Shown: positions 44,460 through 56,371, counted from the stretch's first letter. The stretch: 64,000 nt of DNA from Symsagittifera roscoffensis (GCF_963678635.1 NC_087068.1:3040001-3104000); one strand, 5' to 3'. The notes: a model not told the origin generated them from the sequence alone. Program-made: numbers and translations.

Positions 44460-45766
44460 CATCAAAGCTGGCCAGAAAACATTGATGTATCACTGAAGTC
44501 TAGAGAAGTTGCAATGATCAAAACTCGTTTTATCGCCGAAACTCCGACATAAGGAGATGGCCGAATAATAACAGATTCTGCGAAAACTGCAGAATGGATT
44601 GACATTCTGTATTCAATACTCAAAGAAGCAATTATAGGATGAAAATAAGCAATTTCAGAAAAAACCAACATTTAAAAAGTAGGCCAAGTCTCACTGGGAA
44701 CTGATTTTAGGGAGAACCAAAAGACAAACAATTTCCTAAAAGAAAACAGTCAATACGGAAACCGAAGCAAAATCAACTTTGGAAATAATCAAAATTATTT
44801 CAAGCCAAATCAAAAAACTATGGTTCCCCTGATAATAGCAACTATAATGGCAGTGGCCATTAAAAAATGAGAGAGTTTTGAATCTCACGAGAAAAAACAC
44901 TCCCGGGGAAAACGTTTTTCTAGAAAATTATCAAGACACTAAAGAGTAATATGCTCAGAATTATAATAAAAACTAATCCTAGAAGTCGAAAAAATTACCC
45001 GAATGGCTACACTCGAAGTAGCAGAAGAGAAAGAAAGCAATCTGATTCACTGAATTCTAAAATCAACAGACTTATTTCGAAGTTACTCATTGGGTAGAAG
45101 ATTGGACTGAACTCTTTCCTTGGAACTGTAAAAATAATCAGCACCGAGTAAGGATAGTAATCTTATAGCAAAGATTTACCTCAAGTTATAAAATTTTGCC
45201 ATCTGAGACAATAAAAATGATAGTAGTTTGGAATTTGATTACATTATTGATCCAGGATCAACGTGCAGCATAAAACTACCCTACCTATCGAAATTTAATG
45301 AACTTGATGAAAAAATTCTCTTAACAAATCGAAAAGTAAAAGCAAAATCACCAAATGGATCTGAAAACTCAAATGTTATGTCAAACTTTTTCCAATCCTT
45401 TTTCGACAATGATGCATAACAGAAGAAAAAATTATTACTTTTGGAAGAGATTTTTGTCCCTTTTCCTTAATGTCCTATATTTTGATATTCAAGAAGTAGA
45501 ATTTTTTCCAGCAGTCAAAATGGAACTACCTTCATACCCCATAAACTGCTTTTCAAAACTGGATTGATCATCTTTAACACCACTTGTGTTCAAATCAACA
45601 AAAACATCCACTTAAATTGAACAGAAGTTTATTAGGATATGCAGTAACCGATATTAAAGGACAAGAAAACAAAACTTACTTGATCAAGGATTGTGAAGAT
45701 TTCACACCTGTAGCTCTTAGCGAAGTTCAGAGTTTGATTGTTGTTTCTTGTAAAATACAATTGTAG
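44460..45766 (+). pseudogene. Gypsy 3 gag nucleocapsid and protease, left arm
   Basis: Around 44568 the plus strand encodes FCENCRMD followed by a stop, the remains of a zinc knuckle whose better copy on the right arm reads CENCRMNGNSIFKC. At 45228-45419 FDYIIDPGSTCSIKLPYL fits a retropepsin active site with Pro in place of Thr/Ser (D-P-G-S). Further open stretches at 45355-45567 and 45584-45766 (GYAVTDIKGQENKTYLI) continue the region in other frames. Confidence 0.65.
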
Positions 45767-46023
45767 AAACAATCAGGAGTTTGATTCATAAACATTTGAA
45801 CCATACCTACAAAACGTTGATTTCAAACAAAAGTCAAAATTTGATTCCATTATACCGTTTGCTTCGCCAAAATGATTTCCTTAAAGTACCCTAAAATTTA
45901 AAATTTTCGCAGTTTAAATAACACTGTTTGTTTTAAGATTAAGAATCCGTACCGACTTTATATTACATAGTCACAAAGGAAAGACGTTTCCAAAAACCTA
46001 CCTAAAATAGCAAACATTCCTTA

Positions 46024-46620
46024 TTGGATGAAAAGAAAGTTCATGCATTTGCAAACTTAATACGATGCATTGCAATCACCAAACTAGCTTGCAGCCTAGA
46101 CAAGATGGATTGGAATGAGGTTTCAAAAATTATTGTTGGTTTTTTAATTTTCTATGGAACAACAAAATTTGCTGATGTTCCTGGAAATGAAATCATTGAC
46201 AACCATGCCCTTGAAATGTTTGATGGAGAAAACGTATCAAAAAAATTAAACAAATTAGTTCGGATTTTGTCATTGTCTCTAAAATAAAAACGAAATTGCA
46301 AAAATTTTATCAAATGATGCAAGTAATCTTTGCCGACCACAATTAAGGAAAAAATTTGAGAAGTATTCTAAGAAAGAAAAAAGATCAAATAATTGGTTTC
46401 ATTGAATTGAGACCTTAACAATGTGCTCCTCGACTGAAAAAAACTAAATCAGTTCATATCAAACAAATTCACGATACAATCAGTTTTGCTTTGAAATTGA
46501 CATCACAAAAAGTCATCTTTCGGATGATGATCTTGCCGGTTGAGTTTCAACAATAACAGAAGATTCGGAAGCGTACCCGCATTATAAATGTGGCATTTGG
46601 AAAACAAAACTTAACTTCCA
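46024..46620 (+). pseudogene. Gypsy 3 segment between protease and RT, left arm
   Basis: 46024-46287 is open for 87 codons (EVSKIIVGFLIFYGTTKFAD, FADVPGNEIIDNHALEMFDG). Its mirror on the right arm is the minus-strand frame 50376-50098 with the same sequence at about 75-80 per cent by eye. I do not recognise a domain. The next 300 bp are decayed. Confidence 0.6.
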
Positions 46621-47210
46621 TATACCATTGAAAAAGGATTATACTTCAAAAAAATAAAGGCCTAGCAAAATATCTATTTATCTGCGAGACAAACTTGACA
46701 GATTAAAGGATGGACTATTCCAAGCAAGTTTATTCAGAGAATTGAAGGAAATTGACAAAATGAATTCTTGCTATGTAAAACCTCAATCATTCTGTCTGAA
46801 AACGACTATGTAAAGTTTTTATTGGATGCACGCTATCTAATTTTATAACGGATACTAGCACTTTTAGCTGGCCAATAGAACCACTTCAGTTCGAAATGAC
46901 CAGAATAATTGGATCATATTTTACTAGTGGTGATCTATCTTGTGCATATCATCTCGTTCCATTAGCAGTTGAAGGATAAAAATTAACGACCTTTTTGGTC
47001 GGAGATGGAAATTATACTTACTTAATTAGATTTTATGGTTTAAAATCATTTCCAAATTTCTTCAATATGTTAATGCATTTGGACCTCTCATTAAAAGCAA
47101 AAAAAACTGTCGCATACCTTGCTTATACTTTATTGCTGAGTCAAAACAGATCAAAGAATTTTTGCAATCAAAGAATTTCACTCTCTGCTACCACAAGCAA
47201 ATTTTAAAAA
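46620..47210 (+). pseudogene. Gypsy 3 reverse transcriptase, catalytic motif lost
   Basis: Frames at 46620-46990 carry PYTIEK- and WPIEPLQFEMTRI-type sequence (before and within motif A, with SYFTSGDLSCAYHLVPL). 46995-47207 has NYTYLIRFYGLKSFPNFF (motif B) and then AYLAYTLLLSQ where the family has a YxDD active site, so both catalytic Asp are gone. In the duplicated copy near 48702 the same place reads AYLADTLLLSQ. Confidence 0.8.
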
Positions 47211-50190
47211 CGAACCAGACAAAAAAAATTTTTTTTTTAAACAAAAGAGAAGTTTCTTTCTTATGTCATATCAAAAGACAGTTTCTTTCCCAAAGCATTA
47301 AGAACTGATTGAAATCTCCAGAACTCAAAACAAAAGTGTAGGAGATCTAGGATTAATGAGATTCTCTAACACTTTTATATTGATTTTCCATATAGACTCA
47401 ACATTTCCAATTGAGCTGGCGAACAGTGAAAACAAAATTCAGTTAGTATCAAAACGCAAAGAAGCGTTACAAATTTTGTCATGACATTTCAAATGTCATA
47501 CCGATAACTAACTATTCGAAGGTGGGATTAGTATGCATTCTAGCTCGGGTTGTTCTTGAAGGAAAAAAGATTGTATCGGCCAATTCCAGAGTCTTTGATG
47601 AAGCAGAACAGAAATCGTCAAAACCACACTGTGAACAGTGTTGAGTTATTTCCGCGCTTCAAGTTTAGGAAGAATTTTAGTTTATAGGTTTACCCTTTCC
47701 CTTGTAATTTTATTGCGATCATTGAGGTGTGCTACTTTCATGGTCCAAAAAAGGACAACTATTGCATAGATCATCAAACGAAATTTTCTGTTTCAAATTT
47801 CAAAAGACTACCAATCACAAGGAACTGCCCATGAATTGCTCAGTTACCACGCAATTGCTCAATTGCAAAGTAAAAAATGATAGTGTATATTTTCTGATAA
47901 ATGTGAATTCAGTAAAGAAGAAGCTGTAGACGACTTTAGAGAGTCTTGTTGCTCAGTTCAAAATTAAACCGACTTTTTTCAATATGGAAAACAATTTAGC
48001 CTGATAAAAAAATCAGTTCCTGATATAGAAGACAACAACGTTATTAAAGAAACTTTTGACAAATTGGCCATTCTGTAGGTTTCGCTAGACCAATCAAAAT
48101 TTAGTCGAGGGACCCGATCGAAAAATTCTCCTTCAATAATTAGCCACAGCAAAAAAGGATCAAGACGTTTCTTAAACCAAGAGTTCATATTATCAAATTC
48201 ATTCAATTCTCTGAATATACCTGCTTGGAATAGTCCATCCTATGGTTTGTCAAGTTTGTCTCGCACATAAATAGATATTTTGCTAAGACTTTAGTTTTTT
48301 GAAGTATAATCCCTTTTCAATTGTATATGGAAGTTAAGTTTTGTTTTCCAAATGTCACATTTATAATGCGGGTACACGTCCAAATCCTCTTTGATTGTTG
48401 AAACTCAATCGGCAAGATCATCATCCGATAGATGACTTTTTTTGATGTCAATTTCAAAATAAAATTGATTGTATCATGAATTTGTTTGATATGAACTGAT
48501 TTAGTTTTTTCGTTTCCATTTTAGAGACAAGGACAATACCCGATTTAATTTGTTTAGTTTTTTTATACGTTTTCTCCATCAAATATTTCAATATTATACT
48601 TACTAAATTAGATTTTATGGTTTAAAATCATTTCCAAGTTTCTTCAGTATGTTAATGCATTTGGACCTCTCATTAAAAGCAAAAAAAAACTGTCGCATAC
48701 CTTGCTGATACTTTATTGCTGAGTCAAAACAGAAAAAAAACTAAATGTTTTTTTTTGCAATCAAAGAATTTCACTCTCTGCTACCACAAGCAAATTTTAA
48801 AACCGAACCAGACAAAAAAAATTTTTTTTAAACAAAAGAGAAGTTTCTTTCTTATGTCATATCAAAAGACAGTTTCTCTCCCAAAGCATTAAGAACTGAT
48901 GACATTGAAATCTCCAGAACTCAAAACAAAAATGTAGGAGATCTAGGATTAATGAGATTCTCTAACACTTTTATGTTGAATTTCCATATAGACTCAACAT
49001 TTCCAATTGAGCTGGCGAACAGTGAAGACAAAATTCAGTTAGTATCAAAACGCAAAGAAGCGTTACAAATTTTGTCATGACATTTCAAATGTCATACCGA
49101 TAACAAACTATTCGAGGGTGGGATTAGTATGCATTCTAGCTCGGGTTGTTCTTGAAAGAAAAATGATTGTATCGGCCAATTCCAGAGTCTTTGATGAAGC
49201 AGAACAGAAATCGTCAAAACCACACTGTGAACAGTGTTGAGTTATTTCCGCGCTTCAAGTTTAGGAAGAATTTTAGTTTATAGGTTTACCCTTTCCCATG
49301 TAATTTTATTGCGATCATTGAGGTGTGCTACTTTCATGGTCTAAAAAAGGACAGATATTGCATAGATCATCAAACGAAATTTTCTGTTTCAAATTTCAAA
49401 AGACTACCAATCACAAGGAACTGCCCATGAATTGCTCAGTTACCACGCAATTGCTCAATTGCAAAGTAAAAAATGATAGTGTATATTTTCTGATAAAGGT
49501 GAATTCAGTAAAGAAGAAGCTATAGACGACTTTAGAGAGTCTTGTTGCTCAGTTCAAAATTAAACCGACTTTTTTCAATATGGAAAACAAATTAGCCTGA
49601 TAAAAAAAATCAGTTCCTGATATAGAAGACAACAACGTTATTAAAGAAACTTTTGACAAATTGGCCATTTTGTAGGTTTTGCTAGACCAATCAAAATTTA
49701 GTCGAGGGACCCGTTCGAAAAATTCTCCTTCAATAATTAGCCACAGCAAAAAAGGATCAAGAGGTTTCTTAAAGCAAGAGTTCATATTATCAAGTTCATT
49801 CAATTCTCTGAATATACCTGCTTGGAATAGTCCATCCTATAATCTGTCAAGTTTGTCTCGCACATAAATAGATATTTTGCTAAGACTTTAAATTTTTGAA
49901 GTATAATCCCTTTTCAATTGTATATGGAAGTTAAGTTTTGTTTTCCAAATGTCACATTTATAATACGGGTACACGTCCAAATCCTCTTTGATTGTTGAAA
50001 CTCAATCGGCAAGATCATCATCCGATAGATGACTTTTTGTGATGTCAATTTCAAAATAAACTTGATTGTATCATGAATTTGTTTGATATGAACTGATTTA
50101 TTTTTTTCGTTTCCATTTTAGAGACAAGGACAAGACCCGAACTAATTTGTTTAGTTTTTTTTTATACGTTTTCTCCATCAAATATTTCAA
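47011..50190 (+). repeat. Direct duplication of 1.58 kb at the centre of the composite
   Basis: Copy 1 is 47011-48592 and copy 2 is 48593-50190, both starting ATTATACTTACT. Each unit contains pol sequence (RT motif B to RNase H) followed by an inverted piece of the left arm (complement of about 46180-46800). Because the inversion breakpoint is inside the unit, the duplication followed the inversion. Confidence 0.9.
47211..47960 (+). pseudogene. Gypsy 3 RT thumb and RNase H remnant
   Basis: Broken frames with VSANSRVFDEAEQKSS-type sequence around 47570 and LLSWSKKGQLLHRSSNEI at 47729, matching the end of Gypsy RNase H. 47729-47929 is open for 66 codons. Duplicated at about 48800-49540. Confidence 0.7.
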
Positions 50191-51864
50191 GGGCAGGTTG
50201 TCAATGATTTCATTTCCCGGAACATCTGCAAATTTTGTTGTTCCACAGAAAATAAAAAAACCAACAAAATTTTTTGAAACCTCTTTCCAATACATCTTGT
50301 CTAGGCTGTAAGCTAGTTTGGGCATTGCAATGCATGGTATTAAGTTTGAAAATGCATGATTTTTCATTTCATCCAAAAAGGAATGTTTGCTATTTTAGGT
50401 AGATTTTTGGAAAAGACTTTCCTTGTGACTAATTTATATTTAATCGGTACGGATTCTGAATCTCAAAAAAAACAGTGTTATTTGAACTGCGAAAATCTTA
50501 AATTTTAGGGTACTTTTAAAAAATCATTTTGGCGAAGCAAACCGCATAATGGAATCAAATTTTGAGTTTTGTTTGAAATCAGCGTTTTGTAGGTATGGTT
50601 CAAAGCTTATGGATATCACTCTTGAGTGTATTTACAGTTGTATTTTACAAGAAATAACTATCAAACTCTCAACTTCACTAAGAGCTACAGATGTGAAATC
50701 TTCACAATCCTTGATTGAGTAAGTTTTGTTTTCTTGTCCTTTTATGTCAGTTACTGTATATACTTCTGTTCAATTTAAGTGGATGTTCTTGTTGATTTGA
50801 AAGAAGTGGTGTGAGGGATGATCAATCCAGTTATGGCATATGAAGGTAGTTCCATTTTGACTGCTGGAAAAAATTATACTTCATGAATATCAAAATATAG
50901 GACATTAAAGAAAAGCGACAAAAAATTTTTTAAAAGTAATATTTTTTTTCTTCTGTTATCCATCATTGTCGAAAAAGGATTTGAAAGAGTATGACATAAC
51001 GTTTGAAATTTCAGATCTATATGGTGATTTTGCTTTTACTTTTCGATTTGTAAACAGAATTTTTTCACCAAGTTCATTAATTTTCCGATAGGCAGGGTAG
51101 TTTTATGCTGCACGTTGATCCTGGATCAATTATAAATTCAAATTCCAATCTAGTATCGTTTTTATTGTCTCAGATGGCAAATTTTTATAACTTGATGTAT
51201 ATTTTTGCTCTAAGATTACTATCCTTACTCGGTGTTGATTATTTTAACAGTTCAAAGGAAAGATTTCAGCCCAATCTTCTACCCAATGAGTAACCTCGGA
51301 ATAAGTCTGTGAATTTTTAGAAATCAGTGAATGAGATTGCTTTCTTTCTCTGCTGCTACTTCGAGTGTAGCCATTCGGGTAATTTTGTCGACTTCTAGGA
51401 TTACTTTTTATTTAATTCTGAGCATATTACTCTTTAGTGTTTTGATCATTTTCTAGGAAAACTTTTTCCTGGGGTTGTTTTTTCTCGTGAGATTCAAACC
51501 TGTCTAATTTTTTAATAGCCATTGCCATTATAGTTGCTATTATCACGGAAACCATAATTATTTTGATTTGGCTTGGATTAATTTTGATTATTTCCAAAAT
51601 TGATATTGTTTCTGTTTCGTATTGACTGTTTTCTTTTGAAAAAATTGTTTGTCTTTTGGTTCTCACTAAAATCAGTTCCCTGTAAGACTTGCCCTACTTT
51701 TTAAATTTTGATTTTTTTTTCTGAAATTGCTTATTTTCATCCTGTAATTGCTTCTTGAACACTTGAATATAGAATTTCCATTCATTCTGCAGTTTTCGCA
51801 GAATCTGTTATTATTCGGCCGTCTCGTTATGTCGGAGTTTCGGCGATAAGCCGAGTTTTGATCA
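50098..51864 (-). pseudogene. Gypsy 3 protease/gag, right arm inner copy
   Basis: Minus-strand counterpart of 44500-46290. It has the 92-codon frame at 50376-50098, the D-P-G-S protease motif around 51100-51130, and, near 51800-51850, a zinc knuckle CENCRMNGNSIFKC in which Asn replaces the His ligand. Ends at the tRNA-like block at 51865. Confidence 0.65.
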
Positions 51865-52214
51865 TTCATTACTGTTGCAGCGCAAATATAAACGCAAATG
51901 TGCGAGTGTATAAATGCATAAAATTGAACCAAAGTGAAACAACAATAAGCACAGTTTGCCGAGTGGCCTAAGCTACAATAACGCCTACTATATAGTCTCG
52001 ACAGTTGACGTAGGTTCGAGTCCCCCACCTGCCCATGTATTAATATACTAAAAAGGGGGGTTATATCCTATTTTAACTGTTTTGTTGATTTTAATTCGGT
52101 TCAGCCTTGATTAAGGCTGACCGCTAAAAAAGAGCAATTTGTCTCAAGGACATTACCGACCAGTTCTTGTGGCTAGCTTGCGCTAATTTGTTATTAAATT
52201 CTTATAAAAAATTC
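51865..52214. repeat. 350-bp block with tRNA-like head, possible SINE
   Basis: Sequence absent from the left arm. It contains the tRNA-like segment, then a body with the perfect stem-loop TCAGCCTT-GATT-AAGGCTGA at 52101-52120. A tRNA-derived head followed by an unrelated body is the layout of a SINE. No second copy exists in this window to test it. Confidence 0.45.
51952..52034 (+). tRNA. tRNA-like sequence with A and B boxes, probably pseudogene or SINE head
   Basis: TTGCCGAGTGGCC at 51956-51968 matches the Pol III A box / D-arm, and GGTTCGAGTCC at 52013-52023 is a perfect B box / T loop. The spacing of about 45 bp fits a tRNA with a long variable arm (Leu or Ser type). The 3' side CACCTGCC resembles an acceptor strand, but the 5' side (CACAGT) does not pair with it, and the T-stem has mismatches, so a functional tRNA is unlikely. 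Confidence 0.45.
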
Positions 52215-53240
52215 TACTTCTTGAATATCAAAATATAGGACATTAAGGAAAAGGGACAAAAATCTCTTCCAAAAGTAATAATTCTTTCTTCTGTTATCCA
52301 TCATTGTCGAAAAAGAATTGGAAAGAGTATGACATAACTTTTGAATTTTCAGATCCATTTGGTGATTTTGCTTTTACTTTTCGATTTGTTAAGAGAATTT
52401 TTTCATCAAGTTCATTAATTTTCTGATAGGTAGGGTAGTTTTATGCTGCACGTTGATCCTGGATCAATCATGCAATCAAATTCCAAACTACTATCAATTT
52501 TATTGTCTCAGATGGCACAATTTTATAACTTGAGGTAAATTTTTGCTATAAGATTACTATCCTTACTCGGTGTTGATTATTTTTACAGTAAAAAGGAAAG
52601 AGTTCAGTCCAATCTTCTACCCAATGAGTAATCTCGAAATAAGTCAGTTGTTTTTAGAATTCAGTGAATGAGATTGCTTTCTTTCTCTTCTGCTACTTCG
52701 AGTGTAGCCATTCGGGTAATTTTGTCGACTTCTAGGATTAGTTTTTATTATAATTCTGAGCATATTACTCTTTAGTGTCTCGATAACTTTCTAGGAAAAC
52801 GTTTTCCCCGGGGTTGTTTTTTCTCGTGAGATTCAAAACTCTCTAATTTTTTAATAGCCATTGCCATTATAGTTGCTATTATCAGGGAAACCATAGTTTT
52901 TTTGATCTGGCTTGAATTAATTTTGATTATTTCCAAAGTTGATTTTGCTTCTGTTTCCGTATTGACTGTTTTCTTTTGGGAAATTTTGGTTCTCCCTAAA
53001 ATCAGTTCCCAATGAGACTTTCCCTACTTTTTAAATGTTGGTTTTTTCTGAAATTGCTTATTTTAATCCTGTAATTGCTTCTTTGAGTAATTGAATACAG
53101 AATGTCAATCCATTCTGCAGTTTCCGCAGAATCTGTTATTTTTCGGCCATCTTATGTCGGAGTTTCGGCGACAAAACGAGTTTTGATCAGTGCAACTTCT
53201 CTAGCAGCGGACTTCAGTGATACATCAATGTTTTCTGGCC
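52215..53240 (-). pseudogene. Gypsy 3 protease/gag, right arm outer copy
   Basis: Minus-strand counterpart of 44480-45530 with the D-P-G-S protease motif near 52440-52470 and the remains of the zinc-knuckle region near 53110-53170. Several stops. Confidence 0.6.
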
Positions 53241-53972
53241 AGCTTTGATGTAGAGAAAGCATGAGATTGAATCCAAAAGAATGAATTCAAAAAGATAGGA
53301 TAGAATAAAAAAAAAGAATATAAAATGTTTGGGAAAAAAAAATTTAGAAATTTTCAGATTAGTTTAATTTCCCTGTTTGAAAAGTGTGAAGTCTCTCTGA
53401 TTTGAGAAAGATGATAAAAATTCTTGTTTTGAGACTATCAATTGCAAAGTTTGATGTTCGTTTTTGAAACGTGAGAGCTTTCTATTTTTTCTGGAGAAAA
53501 CACAAAAAATTTTCTGGCTTTGAGAATTTTCTTAACAATTCGTTCTCTACTTTAAAGAATGAAAACAATTCTCCTAGATAAACATACCGCCTCACTGGTT
53601 GCATTAATTTATTAAACTAGCTGGATGTTAATCCTAATACGCAGAACTAGCGCTGCTAGTTAATAGGATGTCCAGTCTACTTTAGGAAAAGTATTCAGTT
53701 ACCTGAATTTTATTATCAAACCAAAAAACTTTTTTGAAATCAGGTAGATAGGCCTGAGTTAAATTTTACTTTTTAGGAGTTTAAGAAAAATGAACGCAAA
53801 ACTGTTTACCGATGGCTGTCCAAAAGTTGGATTTGAGTCACTTAGTATTGTGTTAACACAGAGCATTGTGCTTTTGGTAGTTTTCAGCTTTGCTTTTTTA
53901 CTCTGAAGCTCTGACTTTGCAAATCTCTGTAAGCTGATCCTTATCACTTTTCGTTACTGCTCAATTTTCTAT

Positions 53973-54593
53973 AAACAGCGTCCAATAAAAAAGAACTGCT
54001 GAGTACTAAAGTTTGAGCTTCTAATTCTAGGTTAATCAAGAACCCAAAGTTGTTGCGAAAGACAAAAAGCAACTATAGCAAATAGAATGGGGGAGCAGTG
54101 AAAGATAATGAGCTGAAGTGCAATTATGCGGTGGCGCATGTGCTTGTTCAATTAGTTATGGTAATTTTGATAGAAAGTAAAGAGAACTATTCTTGTTTCA
54201 GTTTCTTTGTTCAATTTGATCAGAGAACAGGTTTTCCAGTTAGAGAACAAGGGTATAGCCCTCAAAGTGTATCAACTTTTCTGGGACTGAGTTCTTTCAT
54301 TTTTAGTTCTAAGGGTTATACCCTTTTTCTCAAACTGGAAAAACTGTTCTATGCTCACATTGAACAAGTAAATTGAAACAAGAATAGTTCTCTTTACTTT
54401 CTAACAAAAGTACAAGAAATAATTGAACAAGATCACGAGGCAACGCATATATGCACTTCAGCTCGTTCTCTTTCATTGCTATTCCATTCTTTTTGCTATA
54501 GTTACTTTGCATCTTTCGGAACAACTTTGTGTTCTGGGTTAGAAGCTCCAATTTGAGTACTCAGCAGTTCTTTTTTTTATTGGACGCTGTTTT
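53973..54593. repeat. Nested palindromic element, right-arm copy
   Basis: The counterpart of the left-arm palindrome with the same 17-bp ends and internal order. It is about 45 bp longer. It shows that the palindrome was present before the arms were inverted relative to each other. Confidence 0.8.
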
Positions 54594-54797
54594 GTTATGC
54601 ATAGATTGTTCCGACTGGGGTTGAGTTCTTTCAAGTCAAAATGATCTATGTTTAACAAAATTTGAAGAAGATCTGCACTTTTCTGTTCGAACTTTTCAAA
54701 ATATATATAAAAAGCTGGGTGGTTTTTGCAGGATTAATTTTGACCAAATTTTGACACATATGAAAATTATCAAAACTGCATTGAAACCTAAAACCTT

Positions 54798-55480
54798 CAC
54801 TTATCAGTAGTTTTTGAAATCTCAAATCTCAAAATATAATACTAAAATGGTTTATGACTAGTTTATTAAAAAAACTGTTTTTTAGCCGTCACGAAAAAAA
54901 GTCACATTGCCGTCACTTTTAGCTGTCAATAAAAACAGTCAACATGCCACCATCGTTTTTGCCGTAGATAAACAGTGATCATGTATCAGTACCCTCACTT
55001 ATCAGTAAGTTTCAAAATCTCAAATCTCAAATTAAATTACTAAAATTGTTTTTGACTAGTTTCTTAGAAAACTGTTTTTTTTAGCCGTCAATAAAAACAG
55101 TCACCTTGCCGGCCGTCACTTTTAACCGTCACTAAAAACAGTCAACATGTCACCATGCTTACATGCCACCATCGTTTTTGCCGTAGATAAACGGTGATCA
55201 CTTATCAGTAGGTTTCAAAACCTCAAATCTCAAAATAAAATATTAAAATGGTTACTGAGTAGTTTCTTAGGAAACTGTTTTCTCAGCCGTCACTAAAAGC
55301 AGTCACCTTGTCTTCACCTTTAGCCGTCACTAAAAACAGTCAACATGTCACCATGCTAATCGCCAGAGTTTTTTAGTGCAAATACCGCCAGAATTATCAG
55401 TAAGTTTCAAAATCTCAAATCTCAAAATATATTACTAAAATTTCTTAGGACTACTTTTTAGAAAACTGTTTTTGTACACA
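54798..55480. repeat. Tandem repeat of about 198 bp, 3.5 units
   Basis: Units start at CACTTATCAGTA-type sequence at 54798, 54996, 55199 and 55393 (the last begins within TTATCAGTAAG). Each has ATCTCAAATCTCAAA, CTAGTTTCTTA, AAACTGTTTTTT and several GCCGTCACTAAAAACAGTCA words, which are a sub-repeat in themselves. It directly abuts the right end of the inverted composite. Confidence 0.88.
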
Positions 55481-55554
55481 CAATCTCCCAAAGCTTGAAT
55501 TCAACTCAGCAGCCACGAGTCCGATTATAATGTACTTTGATGCCAACTCTCTTT

Positions 55555-55632
55555 TATCAAACAATATGCCAACCCTCACTTATCAAACAGTATGCCAACC
55601 ATCACTTATCAAACAGTGTGCCAACCCTCACT
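55555..55632. repeat. 26-bp tandem repeat, 3 units
   Basis: TATCAAACARTATGCCAACC followed by MTCACT (IUPAC R and M mark positions that vary between units) repeats at 55555, 55581 and 55607, with one TGTG variant. The CACTTATCA word also occurs in the 198-bp repeat just upstream, so the two may be related. Confidence 0.85.
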
Positions 55633-55650
55633 TATCATTAAGTCCGATTA

Positions 55651-56275
55651 TTCAACTCACAAAATCAGCACAAGTCCGTTTTCACAGTCGTTCTGTTTTT
55701 CAGAACATTGAGTGTAGAGTTTTCCACTACAATTTAATTTTGACCTTTATGACTTTAGAAGTTACTTTAGAAATTACTTTTACCAATTTACTTTAGGTTT
55801 TTTTTTTTAGAAAACTGTTTTTTTAGTGCAAATTGCCCTCTCAAATGGCGCTCAGTTGCATTGCAAATGGTGCTGACTCAAATTGCAAATCGCCGTCTCA
55901 ATTCAAAAGCCGTTACAGTCATTCTACGTCTCTTTGTTTCTCTCTTCTAAAACTGTAGATTTAGTTATCTTTTACTTCATTGCCTCAAAGTTATCTCTAT
56001 TGCCTCATCTGATGAACTTTACTGCTTGTTTTGTTTGTGCTACATAGTAGTTTAAATTGGATAAATTTTTAATGATAGTTATGGAATTAAAATTCCCAAG
56101 TAATTCTTTTTGACTCGAGAAAATCGGCTCTACTGAAGCTAATTGTTATTGTTTTGATATTGAGTGGATCCACTCGTGTAATTTTAATTATGGGCCCAAA
56201 TGATAAAAATGTTGGCTGTATAAACTAACCAAAGCTAAATGCCTACACTCAAAACGGGCTCATGACAATCGAAAT
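55651..56275. other. Non-coding region upstream of the Artemis-like gene
   Basis: AT-rich, with no gene seen. It would contain the promoter and 5' UTR if the downstream gene is real. I cannot point to a TATA or initiator element with confidence. Confidence 0.45.
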
Positions 56276-56371
56276 GTGGTGGTCTTCTCCTTTCTTAAAA
56301 ACTATAGAAATAAATCTTTAATCCTCATTTTATTAATTCGCTGTTCATACCTCCCATTCCCTTCTATAGTT

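Larger units (their letters stand above)
50877..53206. repeat. Right-arm direct duplication of about 1 kb
   Basis: 50877-51864 and 52215-53189 (offset about 1.33 kb) are the same stretch of the inverted gag/protease region, separated by the 350-bp block at 51865-52214. The left junctions share AAAAAATT. The left arm has this stretch only once. Confidence 0.85.
42926..54794. mobile_element. 11.9-kb inverted composite of a third Gypsy element
   Basis: The outer limits are GTTTTAGGTTTCGATGCAG at 42926 and its diverged complement ending at 54794. The left arm (42926 to about 46850) carries gag/protease on the plus strand. The right arm (54794 back to about 50190, and again 48592 back to about 47990) carries the same material on the minus strand. 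Between them is a plus-strand pol region (46620-47960). Parts of the centre and of the right arm are themselves directly duplicated. Arms are similar but not identical, so it is not an assembly mirror of one sequence. Head-to-head insertion or template switching could explain it. Confidence 0.85.

Noticed and set aside
51952-52034. Functional tRNA gene
   Set aside because: Acceptor strands do not pair and the T-stem has mismatches; kept only as tRNA-like.
56276-56371. Upstream ATG at 56276 as the Artemis start
   Set aside because: It would add 32 hydrophobic residues not found in the family; the ATG at 56372 gives motif positions equal to those of human Artemis.
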